From Leptidea sinapis (taxonomy: Eukaryota > Arthropoda > Insecta > Lepidoptera > Pieridae): a stretch of DNA of 64,000 bases. Made by a program: the position numbers and the translations under genes. The notes beneath the pieces are model-generated. The model was given only the letters and a program-made list of their open reading frames with translations. It did not search any database and was not told the DNA's origin. The stretch covers positions 13,106,501 through 13,170,500 of the forward strand of contig NC_066282.1 in the NCBI RefSeq assembly GCF_905404315.1. The letters run 5' to 3'. Below are positions 23,431-34,018 of this stretch, piece after piece (the first letter of the stretch is position 1; the number at the start of each line of letters is the position of its first letter).

Positions 23431-23604
23431 GTTGTACGTAAAGAAAGTTCCTCTTAAACCGCACTGTAGAGGACGCCACACAACTAGATGGTCGGGATGA
23501 TATTATATGATAAATGCGGTAGAAGACAAACAATGAAGCGACGTCTCTACGCAACGCCTAGTGATCTAGCCGTTCACAGAGCACTGGATGCCTCATAATT
23601 CAAG

Positions 23605-23625
23605 TCTCTCTCTCTCTCTCAGTGG
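23605..23625. repeat. (TC)n microsatellite
   Basis: About eight CT units. Confidence 0.7.
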
Positions 23626-26429
23626 TTCATATATGTTGCTCTGCAGATTTGAAACATTCTGCATTAATGCAATGAAAATGAGCTATATCGAGACGCATGG
23701 AGTAAGATGACAAATTTACTAAGTTGTCTCCAAAAATATTTTATTTTCCATCTTCATAACAACAAGGTCTATTAGGTCTTTATAACGATTGATTTCAGAG
23801 GTCTAAAACCACCCTGCTTGCTCCCCGCAAATACCGGGATTTAAATTATCTGCGGGATTGCAATCCCTGATTATGCCAAATATAATTTTGACTTCATAAA
23901 CGTACACTGTACTAAAAGTTTTCGTAAACTGTGGTTAGAACCACACAATTTTCCTTTGAGGTTAGTAGGAGAGTGGGGTGAGGTAGTCAGAAATCACTGA
24001 AAAAGACCACTTGTTGTAGGTATTATTTGATGGAACAAGGTTAGGTTTTGGATTTCACTTCAAGAAATTAGAGTTACTACCTTAATGTGGTTTCTTAGTA
24101 GGTACTATTTATCATAAGTACAATAATTAATATTTTCTATATATTATTCCGTTATTATTTCCTGCTAAATAACGCGCCTAATTCGTAGCTTAGATCCAAC
24201 CAAAAATGCTTAATGAATGAGTGTGAAGTGTGAACGTAGTGTTTGAATTCTCTTTGAATGAGTGGTTAGGATTTGACACCTGACATTCTCTCTTTTTTTT
24301 GTTTTAAATTGTGTTCACACGTACGCATACTTGTAATGCTAGGGCTTGCCTTATAGTGCCATCTATAGGTATCTACTGATTTTTATAATTAAATTCATTT
24401 TTATTGAACTTGGCTGTTCTAATTCAGAAAGAAGTTACAACTTACAAGAGGGCGCTATGATAGGCTTATTTAAATTATATATATTTCTTTATTATTGGTT
24501 TAATATTTTTATTGTTATAACAAAAAAGTCACTGGATACTACCAACACGTGTTTTTGTAGTGAAAACTTCTTTAAAAACGCACTGAACACGCGTAACCGT
24601 CACCCAAAAGAGATTAAAGTATATACAGTATGGATTGCATATGAAATAAATGAAAATACAAGTTATACTTGTCCACAGAAGTATAGTAAAATCAATTATT
24701 TATTAATTAAATAATCCCTAAATTATAAAAGTGACACTTTCAAAGAAAACAAATATCAAAATTAAATAGCAAAAGAAAACAGTCTCTTTGACCGCTGGTG
24801 CTGTGGAGCAGCGGCCACATAGCACACAATGACAAATCGGCCTTTATTTCTCTTCTCGCAAGCTCTTAACAATTACGGAAGAAATTAAAACGGTGAAAAA
24901 ATAAAGCCGTAAATACCCCACATTACCCCACAATTCTAGTTTATCGATACTTTTTTTACACTTTTTTACCAACAACCTAAGCAAGGAATTAGAAACTATA
25001 ATATTTTTGTCTTATTCGATAATTTAATATTTTTAACAATAAATAAATTATTTAATGGATAAGTTTAACTTACGAAATCACTGTTTTCTGAGTTTCCTCA
25101 GCTGGTTAGTTGGTACGATATTTGATAGGTTGCTTTCAAATTACGTACCATGTGAAGCAAGAACTAAACAGTAACAATTTATTGTTATTGTTTAGTCCTT
25201 TCTTATTCACATTCATTATCTCTAAACTACTTCATAATTAATGAAAACAAACTTACGAAGCTGTTTAGCTTTAAATACTTAGTAGAGTTTTTACAATAAT
25301 CATTACAGAACAATTTCAAATAAACTTAAACATCTTTTTGTTTATTGATTACAACTCCTTTTAAAAGAAGCTAAGTATCGATAGAATATGTCCTTACCCT
25401 ACACCGTACCAAGTTCGATCGTTGCCATTGAATAGTGCCGGCGGCCGTCAAAGACAAACCGCCTCTGTCCGTTGGCGTTGGTGTATTATACCCTAAACAC
25501 ATGGTCGGACTTGGTACGGGTGGACGCCTCGCACCAATAGGTCCGCAGTCGTACTCAGTACGGTCTGGACGATAATAATAATAATTTTGTGCGATGGACC
25601 ATTGTCAATATGCTACCAAGTATGTACCTATATTTATTTCATATATGCTAGTTCCATACTGTATAATAATATGTCGCAGGCAGTTTGTATGTTTTCGCTG
25701 TTTACCAACGTTGTCCGTTTAAAAACGCTTGCAGTTATGGAATATGCCGAAGGCAAAATGTAAATGGTCCTGTCACTGGATAATTCAAATATACAAAATG
25801 TCGCGGCAAATTGCAGTTTTCAAAAAACGCTTAAGTGTCCATGAGTTCTGGTGTTCGGTGGACTCATGTGGAATACTTTTGTTACAGACAGAATGACGTA
25901 ATGAGTATTGGCGATGTGGACTATCTTATTCTAAAAAAGGATAGCCCTGAGAGTCTCAACAATCCGTGTAATGAGTTTTCCTTTACAAGAATATTATTAA
26001 TCATTCATTCTATGTTTATTGTCTTTGTCTTTCTAAGAATAATATTGTAGGTCAAAATGTCACTAAAGTTTGATAATGGCAAATAAAACAAAATTTTGAT
26101 TTTTTATCATGTCTTCTTGGTGATAATTTAAAATATCAAAAAACTTAATTTTCTTATTATTTGTACTTTTGTTTTTTTTTTTAAAGTTATAATATAAGCA
26201 GCAGTATAAATAGTAGTAATGGTATGTTAAAAATTACAAAATGCAAGTTTGTTAATAAATTTGGCCGTTAAAACTTAGTAGTAAAATAAATAAAAAATTG
26301 TCATAAAAAATAATCAATGGATCATGGAATAAATACTGAGCAGTAAAATGAATAATTGGGTTAGTAAGGAGTGGACGGTAAAGTAATCGGAATTAGTTTG
26401 TAGGAAATTTCATTCTTGGCAGTTTTATA
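23626..26429. other. gene-free stretch
   Basis: No supportable gene. A GC- and CpG-richer patch at about 25395-25575 stands out from the AT-rich surroundings and might be a promoter or old repeat. A 15-bp inverted repeat with one mismatch lies at about 25160-25194 (ACTAAACAGTAACAA / TTGTTATTGTTTAGT). Open frames at 24346-24714 and 25835-26050 show no family motifs. Confidence 0.35.
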
Positions 26430-26475
26430 AACAACTAGCTGATCCGGCAAACGTTGTTTTGCCATATAAAGTATT
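26430..26475 (-). repeat. Helitron-like 3' end, minus orientation
   Basis: ACTAGCTGATCCGGCAAACG is the complement of the CTAGT-type end of the element at 20466-20815. Confidence 0.4.
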
Positions 26476-26654
26476 TTTAGTGTTCGACCGTTTTTTCTCC
26501 GACTTACTTTTTAAATCAGACTATTACGAAAAAGTCTTTTCATCTTTCGGGTTATGAAATATGGCTTTCTATTGTTAACAGTCAAAGTCAAATAAACTTT
26601 AATCAAATTGGCTTAAACTAAGCGGTTCTGAATTGTCACTATAAATATTTCTTT

Positions 26655-26800
26655 TAATTTTTTTTTATGAAATAGGAGGACAAACGAGCGTACGGGACAC
26701 CTGGTGTTAAGTGATCACCGACGCCCACATTCTCTTGCAACACCAGAGGAATCACAAGAGCGTTGCCAGCCTTTAAGGAAGGTGTTTCTTTTAAATTACT
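26655..26800 (-). repeat. Jockey-type LINE 3' end (family B), minus orientation
   Basis: TTTTTTTATGAAATAGGAGG, then GACAAACGAGCGTACGGGAC, CACATTCTCTTGCAACACCA and GCCTTTAAGGAAGGTGTTTC, the complement of the poly(A) end and 3' UTR of family B. Confidence 0.65.
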
Positions 26801-26936
26801 GAATTTACGCGATATGTTCGTAAAAAATTGAGTTTGTGAGAAGAACATAATATAAGAAACTCAACGGCCACTCTTTTCAACCAAATAGAGTATTTTACAA
26901 TGGCTCTAATATAAATAACAAATTAGTTTGTCTGTC

Positions 26937-26971
26937 GACGGGTGTTGCTTGTGGTGCAAGCAACACCCGTC
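26937..26971. repeat. perfect 15-bp stem hairpin
   Basis: GACGGGTGTTGCTTG (26937-26951), loop TGGTG, CAAGCAACACCCGTC (26957-26971). It is GC-rich compared with surrounding DNA. No T run follows directly, so it is not an obvious terminator; role unknown. Confidence 0.6.
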
Positions 26972-27963
26972 CAGGGGTTGAAGCATGGACCAGTCATCGT
27001 TCCCTTCGCACATATTTGAGGGAAAGAGATGACCCGGCACACGATGCCGCCGCGAGCATAGCCATTCAGTGAGCATGACGAACCATGTTATAGCAAACCT
27101 ATATATAGCATAGCTACGCATGATAACTCAAAATTACAAAATTAATGTTCACAAGGCCAGCCCGTAAATGATTCTTACTTATAATGCAATTACAGTGGAT
27201 TCTATATAAGCCAAAAGAGTATATCATCTCAGCATAATGAGACTTATTACACTCACAAATGATGACACGTCTTAAGGCAATAATAATATCCCAGACGTAA
27301 AAGTTAAGTAACAAATATTGACGGTAGCGTGAACTTAGTTTCGTAAAAATGAATTTCTTATAAATTCGAACACATTAAATTTGTACGTAATGAAGGTGGT
27401 GAAATATAGTTTTTCGCTATCACACGGCTTTGTACACAGTAGCTATGAAATTCTTTTCAGGTTTAAAAACTACCTTCAAAAATGACATCTAATAATCGGT
27501 AGCTATAAGACAACAAATTAAGTGAACTTGAATCCTTTATCCCATTTTTGATGACGAAGAAAGAGCATTCATATTATTTTTAAAAGGTGTGACGTCACCA
27601 CCGATGACTTGCTGGTGATCACTCGTACTTGGATCATTGAAAGAAAACCTCACGGATATTTGATCACCTTCGTATCACAGGCAGTGTTATAATATCAGAA
27701 CAAAGACTAATCCTTAATGACGTCATGTAATCCCTTGTATTTTTTTAAGGAAAAGGAGGACAAACGAGCGTGTGGTGTTAAGTGATCACCGCCACCCACA
27801 TATTGTCTTCGGTTACCTCATATTTAATAAATATTTTTTTGAATAGACTGAGGCTGTGATACCATAAAATAACTTGACTTATAGCTCCCACTCGCCGCCA
27901 TAAGCAAAAAAATAAAGTGACAATTGACAGTTGACGCCTGACGGCTGGATGAATCAATTCACG
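26972..27963. other. gene-free stretch upstream of the LINE insertion
   Basis: Includes a short minus-strand family B fragment at about 27748-27810. The last part (27880-27963, including CACTCGCCGCCATAAG) would be contiguous with the QTRT2 upstream region if the LINE were absent, so it may contain that gene's promoter. Confidence 0.4.
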
Positions 27964-28151
27964 ATTGGTTTTGAAAGGTTTTTTTTTTGGCGGGAACGAG
28001 TGAACGAAGGAAGGCGCGCTTATACAAAAAAAAAATTGTTTAAATTATTGTTCATAGTGCATATATTTTTCATACTTGTAAATTGTTTATCCTGGTTTAT
28101 AAATATTCGATTTTTGTATATATAAATTGTTAAGTGCGCTTCCCCATCACC

Positions 28152-29270
28152 ATGGGGAAGCGTACAGGTAAAAGGCCGAAGAACGGCCAGAGCGACGCAG
28201 AACCACCAGACGAACTTCCCCTATCCGAATCCTCGGTATCTGACGCGGAGGTGACTGAACGTCTCATTGTAAGAAGAAAGGATAAAGAGAAGTATACCCC
28301 TTATAGAGCGACAAATTATTATAGGTTATACGACGAAAATTCAAATAAGAAGGAATTTATTGTATTTCTCAATCGCAAGCAGGGTGAAGTCAAAATATCA
28401 GACAAGGACAGGTTGGGTCTGTCAAATGGAATCAGGAGGCATTGCGTATCGGGTGTGTTGCACCTGAGGTCCGTTAATGCTTTTAAAGTTGGTGTTACCT
28501 TTGACCTGCCTAACAATGCGAATGTATTTTTAAAAAATGAAAAGTTACTTAGCGAGTTGGAGATGGTTGCCTCAATTCCGGCTTCTGAAACGGAGGTCAC
28601 TGGAGTTCTTACTTCTGTTCCCACTGATTACTCCAACAAAAAAATTCATCAATTAATTGCATCGAGTAAAAAAGTTATTGCTGTGAGAAGGTTCATGCGG
28701 CGAGTAAAGGACCCACAGGGTGTTGTCTCCTTTGTTCCAACGCAAACTGTTGCAGTCACATTTGCATCAATATTGTTACCTGAGTATGTAACACTTGATC
28801 ACTGGAGGCATGAGGTTAATGTATATGTACCCCCTATTAAACAGTGTCTACGCTGTATGAAATTTGGCCATATTGCTAAATTTTGTAGAAACAATGAAGT
28901 TTGTTCCATATGTTCTGACAATCACAATTTTAAAATGTGTCCAAAAACTTTAACAAAATGTGCCAACTGTGGTGGAGATCACATAGCTATCTCATCTACC
29001 TGTCCTCTGAAAAAACAAAAAATTGAAGAAAACAAAGTGAAGTCCCGTAGTGTTAGATACTCAGATCTCTTCAATGAATCTGCTTTCCCTCAATTAAACT
29101 CAAAGTATATTGACACACACCTGAGCAATCTTATAAAATCTGACAAATTTATGAACCTCTTGGTTGAAGCAGTTTTACAAATTTGTACAAATAAAGATAA
29201 GTTAACTATAAATTCAAATAGTATTAAGGAAATTCTGAATAACACTTTTAGAAAAAAGACACCTAGTTAA
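28152..29270 (+). CDS. LINE ORF1, nucleic-acid-binding protein with CCHC knuckles
   Basis: 372 residues from the ATG at 28152, which has a strong context (CACCATGG); an in-frame ATG at 28134 lies 18 bases upstream. This is the Gag-like partner protein that coats the element's RNA. The N terminus is charged. The C-terminal half has three zinc knuckles: CLRCMKFGHIAKFC, CSICSDNHNFKMC and CANCGGDHIAISSTC (about residues 233-285). A Lys/Asn-rich tail follows. The stop lies 8 bases before the ORF2 ATG, a spacing that suggests reinitiation or stop-start translation. No frameshifts or stops. Confidence 0.88.
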   Translation: MGKRTGKRPKNGQSDAEPPDELPLSESSVSDAEVTERLIVRRKDKEKYTPYRATNYYRLYDENSNKKEFIVFLNRKQGEVKISDKDRLGLSNGIRRHCVSGVLHLRSVNAFKVGVTFDLPNNANVFLKNEKLLSELEMVASIPASETEVTGVLTSVPTDYSNKKIHQLIASSKKVIAVRRFMRRVKDPQGVVSFVPTQTVAVTFASILLPEYVTLDHWRHEVNVYVPPIKQCLRCMKFGHIAKFCRNNEVCSICSDNHNFKMCPKTLTKCANCGGDHIAISSTCPLKKQKIEENKVKSRSVRYSDLFNESAFPQLNSKYIDTHLSNLIKSDKFMNLLVEAVLQICTNKDKLTINSNSIKEILNNTFRKKTPS

Positions 29271-29278
29271 TTGTTATT

Positions 29279-32200
29279 ATGGATACATTGAATATAGTGC
29301 AGTGGAACGCTCAAAGTATTATTAGTAATAGGCTTATTTTTACAAGGTTTTTATATGAAAATCATATCCATATTGCTATAATTTCGGAAACTTGGTTAAA
29401 ACCACATCAGTATTTTTTAATAAAAGGCTATAACACAATAAGGAATGATTGTGGTAATAAACACAATGGTGTAGCAATTTTTATTCATAATAATATCACA
29501 TTTTCTAACATAAATACATATTATGATAGTGCTCTACAAAATGTTTGCATTAAAATTAAAATTAATAACAAAGAACTGAGTATTGTGAGTTTTTACAGTC
29601 CTTCCAATTCAAATCCTCCATTTAATAAAAACAATTTAAACAGTTTAATTAAGTCCATTCCAGAGCCAATGATATTTGCAGGTGATTTCAATGCTCATCA
29701 CATGTTGTGGGGATGTGTTGATACATTGCCTCGAGGTAAAGATGTTTTAGAGGTTATAGATGAGAATGGTCTTGTTATTCTGAATAATGGTCAAGCTACC
29801 ACAATAGGATCTCCATCTTGGCGTCCTAATGCTCTTGACTTGACTTTGGTAACTCCATCTTTGGCTCTTTTATGTGACTGGTCAGTTATTGACAGTCCTC
29901 TGGGCAGTAGTTATCATCTCCCTGTAATAATAAAAATGGCAGTAAGTAGTGATAGTATTAGTTTGCAAAACACATTATGTAATAATCTACATTTGCCCAC
30001 TCACCCTAATTATAAGCAGGTGAATTGGAATATGTATAGTAACTTAGTTGTTTCTTATTTGGATGATGTTAAATTTGACACTTTATCTTCAATAGATGCT
30101 TTTAATTCCTTTTGTAATATTTTACTTTCTGCTGCCAAGCAGTCAATCCCTAGCTGTCTGTTTTCCAAAAGTTCTAATAGTAATAATGCTACTAGTTCTT
30201 GTTCACAAAAATCTTTTAAATATCCTTGGTCGCCTTGGTGGAATCAGAGGTGTACAGAAGCAGTTTTAAATGCTAAAAATGGTTACATTAATTTTAAAAA
30301 CAACTCCACTGATGAAAATTATGTGGAGTTTAAGAGATTGCGGGCTTTAAAAAAACTTATCTTAAAAAGTGAAAGAAGAAATAGCTGGATAGGCTTGTGC
30401 AATTCATTTAATCGTTGTACTCCTTTGTCTTCAATTTGGAAATACATGCGCAAATTTAACAAAACTTACATTCCTGACAGTGTGTTGAATGATAGTTGGA
30501 TTCCAGATTTTCTACAAAAGTATACTTCTGACTTTGTATCAAATGAGTTAACTAACTATGTAAATGTTGTTAATGATAGTAATAAATATTTGATAGAGCC
30601 TTTTTCTTTACAAGAACTAAAATCCGCTTTATTTACTAGAAGAGATACATCTTTCGGTCTTGATACCATTCCATATATTTTACTCAAAAAACTTAATTGC
30701 CACAGTCTCAACATCTTTTTAAATAATCTTAATCGCCTATGGAAGGAGAATACTATTCCTGCAGAATGGAAAACAGACTGTTTAATCCCAGTTTTAAAGC
30801 CAGACAAAAATAAAATGTTACCTGACTCTTATAGACCTATAGCTCTCACGTCTTGTGTTGGGAAGATATTTGAGCAGCTTCTAAAACAACGTCTCGAGTT
30901 CTTTATAGAACAAAATTGTCTTTTGCCTAATAATCAGTTTGGTTTTCGCAAAGGTCGGTCTTCTAGGGAGAGTATAGCGCAGTTACAGCTTGATGCGCAT
31001 CAATGTTTAGCAAGTAATCAATATCTTTTGTCTGTATTTTTTGACATCTCAGGTGCCTTCAATAGTGTAAATATTGCCGTGCTTTGTGACGAGTTATCAA
31101 TGTTAGGGATACCAGGTAAAATAATAAATTGGATGCAATCCTTTTTGACTGACAGAAAAGTATATGTAAAATTTAATAAACATTTGTATGGACCACGACT
31201 TTCTTCTCTAGGTGTTTGTCAGGGGGGAATATTGTCTCCTTTAATTTTTATTATGTACATAAGACGATTGAACCTTATTTTGGGGCCAAATATAGTAAAC
31301 CTACAGTATGCAGATGACTTAGTCGTCTATGTATCGGGAGTTGATCTGATTAATTTAGCCGCTACTATTAATAAAGCACTTGTAAATTTATATCAATACT
31401 TTTCTTATCTTAATTTAAATGTAAATCCAACCAAATCAAAAGTCTTTGTGATTGGTCGTAAACGCATCATATTGCCTCCCATTTTATACAATGGCATTCC
31501 ACTGCCTATTTCATGTGACATAAAATTTCTAGGTGTAACATTTACTCCAAAACTTTCTTGGAAAAAATATACAGATAGTGTTATAATTAAAGCGAATAAA
31601 GCTTATAATGTATTAAAATCTTTGTGTGCAACGTCGTGGGGAGCGGACCCTAAAATATTGTTAATTTTGTATAAATCGCTTATTCGTAGTCATTTTGAAT
31701 ATGGCTTTCATTGTTTCGCCGCAGACAGCAAAATTGTTAATAGTCTGGATAAAATACAAAATAAATGTATGCGTACAATATTGGGTGCACTTAAAACTAG
31801 CCCAATAGCTGCTATGCAAATCGAGGCCAACCTTCCTCCTTTGTGTATTAGATTTAGTTATCTTAAAGAAAGATTTATTTTAAAGCTCTATAGCTTGCCG
31901 ACGAACAATCTTCTTAAGAATCTTATTGCTTATCAATCGTCTTCATTTCCGAGACAGTTGTTTATCTTGCAAGATTTTTCTTCATTTTTTAAATTTCTAC
32001 AAGAGTTAAATATTCATCGGAATAATGATATACTTCCCTGCCATGCAGGTTCTTTTCGATGTAAATATTCTGCAATTAATGTTGTAATAGATCCAAATTT
32101 AACTTCAAAAGAGGAGGTTCATGTATTATTGTCAGAATGGTCTAATTGTAAATTTGTTTATACGGATGGCTCAAAAAACAATAATAATGTTTCTTTTGCA

Positions 32201-33067
32201 ATCTACCTTCCTGAAATTAGGAAGGGTATTGGCTTTAAGATTAATAGATATGCCAGTATTTTTACTGCTGAAGCCGTCGCTATTCTTTTTGCTTTAAAGC
32301 ATATTAAGAAACAAAATCAACTTAATAAGAAGTGGGTAATAGTTAGTGATAGTATGAGTGTGTTAAAATGTTTGTCAAATAACAAAATGAGTGCTAACAT
32401 CAATTACATCATTTTTGCTATAAAGGAATTGTGGTTCGAACTATGTTTAATCGATATTAAAGTGGATTTCGTTTGGGTCCCGTCCCATATAGGAGTAGCA
32501 GGAAACGAAAGCGCTGATTTTCTAGCTAGAACTATCATTAATATATCCGATCTATCCCTATATCCTGATTGCAAAGATCTAGACATTAACATACCATATA
32601 CAGATATAATAAGTAATCTAAAACAGCGTATGACTCTTCTTTGGGGAAGATATTGGTACAATTGTACAGAAGTTGAAAATAAGGCTCATTCGTATACTTT
32701 GTTAGATAATCCCGTTAATAGCACACCCTGGTTTTGTAAGTTTAAAAATAACGCTCACAGAAAGTTCTATACTACAATAACACGAATGCGTATTGGTCAC
32801 TATCGATTGAATTTTCATCTTCATCGCAAAAAAATTGTCTCCTCTCCTTTTTGTGACCATTGTAATAAGCAACAAGATCAGTCTCTGGATCACATCTTTT
32901 TTGATTGTTCGTCCTTTGGCATACAGCGCCTTGTGCTGATGGATGAGCTACTGGAAATATATGGTGCACCCAATATAATCCCGCTCTCAGTAATAGATCT
33001 ATTAAAGGACACATCAACTTATATGTCCTTGTATAAATTTGTATGTAGTACTGTAAATACATTGTAA
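29279..33067 (+). CDS. LINE ORF2, endonuclease-reverse transcriptase-RNase H polyprotein
   Basis: 1,262 residues, fully open. An AP-type endonuclease is N-terminal: NIVQWNAQSI, ISETWLKPH, FAGDFNAHHMLWG, ALDLTLV and a GSSYHLPVI His near residue 215. The reverse transcriptase has SYRPIALTSCVGKIFEQLL, FFDISGAFNSV, GVCQGGILSPLIFIMYI and YADD (residues 677-680). RNase H follows: YTDGSK (about 961), TAEAVAILFALKHI, SDSMSVLKCL and WVPSHIGVAGNESADFLAR (about 1065). A Cys/His motif (CDHCNKQQDQSLDHIFFDC) is near the C terminus. It nicks target DNA and copies the LINE RNA into it. All key acidic residues I can check are present. Confidence 0.93.
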   Translation: MDTLNIVQWNAQSIISNRLIFTRFLYENHIHIAIISETWLKPHQYFLIKGYNTIRNDCGNKHNGVAIFIHNNITFSNINTYYDSALQNVCIKIKINNKELSIVSFYSPSNSNPPFNKNNLNSLIKSIPEPMIFAGDFNAHHMLWGCVDTLPRGKDVLEVIDENGLVILNNGQATTIGSPSWRPNALDLTLVTPSLALLCDWSVIDSPLGSSYHLPVIIKMAVSSDSISLQNTLCNNLHLPTHPNYKQVNWNMYSNLVVSYLDDVKFDTLSSIDAFNSFCNILLSAAKQSIPSCLFSKSSNSNNATSSCSQKSFKYPWSPWWNQRCTEAVLNAKNGYINFKNNSTDENYVEFKRLRALKKLILKSERRNSWIGLCNSFNRCTPLSSIWKYMRKFNKTYIPDSVLNDSWIPDFLQKYTSDFVSNELTNYVNVVNDSNKYLIEPFSLQELKSALFTRRDTSFGLDTIPYILLKKLNCHSLNIFLNNLNRLWKENTIPAEWKTDCLIPVLKPDKNKMLPDSYRPIALTSCVGKIFEQLLKQRLEFFIEQNCLLPNNQFGFRKGRSSRESIAQLQLDAHQCLASNQYLLSVFFDISGAFNSVNIAVLCDELSMLGIPGKIINWMQSFLTDRKVYVKFNKHLYGPRLSSLGVCQGGILSPLIFIMYIRRLNLILGPNIVNLQYADDLVVYVSGVDLINLAATINKALVNLYQYFSYLNLNVNPTKSKVFVIGRKRIILPPILYNGIPLPISCDIKFLGVTFTPKLSWKKYTDSVIIKANKAYNVLKSLCATSWGADPKILLILYKSLIRSHFEYGFHCFAADSKIVNSLDKIQNKCMRTILGALKTSPIAAMQIEANLPPLCIRFSYLKERFILKLYSLPTNNLLKNLIAYQSSSFPRQLFILQDFSSFFKFLQELNIHRNNDILPCHAGSFRCKYSAINVVIDPNLTSKEEVHVLLSEWSNCKFVYTDGSKNNNNVSFAIYLPEIRKGIGFKINRYASIFTAEAVAILFALKHIKKQNQLNKKWVIVSDSMSVLKCLSNNKMSANINYIIFAIKELWFELCLIDIKVDFVWVPSHIGVAGNESADFLARTIINISDLSLYPDCKDLDINIPYTDIISNLKQRMTLLWGRYWYNCTEVENKAHSYTLLDNPVNSTPWFCKFKNNAHRKFYTTITRMRIGHYRLNFHLHRKKIVSSPFCDHCNKQQDQSLDHIFFDCSSFGIQRLVLMDELLEIYGAPNIIPLSVIDLLKDTSTYMSLYKFVCSTVNTL

Positions 33068-33610
33068 TTTGTAGATACATACGTTGTAAATTTGTTTATA
33101 ATTATGTAAATACGTTATAACTTGTACATATACAACTAGTTATAGCATAGCGCAATTCGCGAACTGAACAGATAATGTAAATAGGTAGGTATTATTCTAA
33201 AAAGTTATGCAAATTACACTGGATTTGACTTTAAGAAAAGGGGAAAATTATTAGAGACTATATTACTGGATTTGGACTTACTAAAAGGAAAATATGGAAA
33301 ATATTCTTTAGAGAATTATACATTAACGGAAATGGTAAAATAACTGATGACTTTAAGACTGGATTGGATTTGATGAAAGAAACTACTATAAATATTCGCT
33401 ATCGAATATACATAATTGGAAAAGGAAAATGGAAATAATGTAAGATGAAATGAGAAAACTGGATTGGACTTTTTGTAAAACAAAATAGTGAAAATAATAA
33501 ATACCAAAGAAATGAAAATACTAACGACAAGGCAGTAAGGCCCCTGGCTATAGCCTGTTCGAAAGAACGAATTAATATAAAAAAAAAAAAAAAAAAATTG
33601 GTTTTGAAAG

Positions 33611-33886
33611 TTTGATGTTTATAATTAAAATAATAAAGATTTTGTTTTGCACATGCCCCATAACCTAACAGGGTTTTTCTTGTAATCGAGTAAATTGAAA
33701 AACGATTTAAATATTCCTCTTTTATTGTATTTTGATGAGCTAATGTTCTAAATTAATGAAACAAAACAAAAACTAAAATAATATATAATAGCTAATTCAG
33801 GGTATATCTAAATAGTTAACACACCAACAACACCCGAGATAGTATTTTAATCAACTTCTGCTGATTGCTACTTAATCAGTTGGATA
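33611..33886 (+). promoter_or_regulatory. proximal upstream region of QTRT2, split by the LINE
   Basis: Only ~276 bp separate the LINE's 3' target copy from the QTRT2 start codon. The natural upstream region therefore continues on the far side, before 27964. I see no TATA box that I would defend; the assignment is by position. Confidence 0.35.
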
Positions 33887-34018
33887 ATGCATTTTATTGT
33901 TAACAATGATTTGTTAGCACCTGATGGTGCCGGTTGTGAGCGCTTAGGATGTCTCACAGGCATTTCAAAATCCCCTAAAACTGTTATTGAGACACCAACG
34001 GCTGCTCTTATGACACAG
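33887..34018 (+). CDS. QTRT2: QTRT2 exon 1
   Basis: ATG at 33887; 44 codons, MHFIVNNDLL ... GCLTGISKSPKTVIETPTAA and LMTQ, ending CAG|gtatag in phase 0. Corresponds to the RLGKI...TPGCLLYTK region of the human protein. Confidence 0.85.

Larger units (their letters stand above)
22380..23610 (-). repeat. Jockey-type LINE 3' copy (family B) split by a hAT element
   Basis: Left part 22380-22540 and right part 23431-23610 are one LINE copy. They join across the hAT insertion at GTTGTACG, the 8-bp duplicated target. The complement of the right part reads AMRRDVASLFVFYRIYH and STVRFKRNFLYVQ, the family B ORF2 end. Confidence 0.65.
27978..33596 (+). mobile_element. full-length non-LTR retrotransposon (RNase H-bearing LINE, I-like group), 5.6 kb
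   Basis: Bounded by a 14-bp target duplication ATTGGTTTTGAAAG (27964-27977 and 33597-33610) and ending in an uninterrupted A run. The 5' UTR starts with GTTTTTTTTTTGGCGGGAAC. ORF1 (zinc-knuckle protein) and ORF2 (endonuclease, reverse transcriptase, RNase H) are both fully open, 8 bp apart. With exact duplications and no stops it appears young and possibly active. The RNase H after the RT suggests the I/R1/LOA side of the non-LTR tree; clade assignment needs a tree. Confidence 0.92.

Noticed and set aside
24346..24714. 122-residue hydrophobic ORF
   Set aside because: Composition is what AT-rich DNA yields by chance (Ile/Phe/Lys/Asn/Tyr); no motif or splice context, and not an odorant receptor exon.
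25835..26050. Last exon of the odorant receptor
   Set aside because: The ILLIIHSMFIVFVFLRIIL end is only vaguely like the expected peptide and no acceptor gives the right phase.
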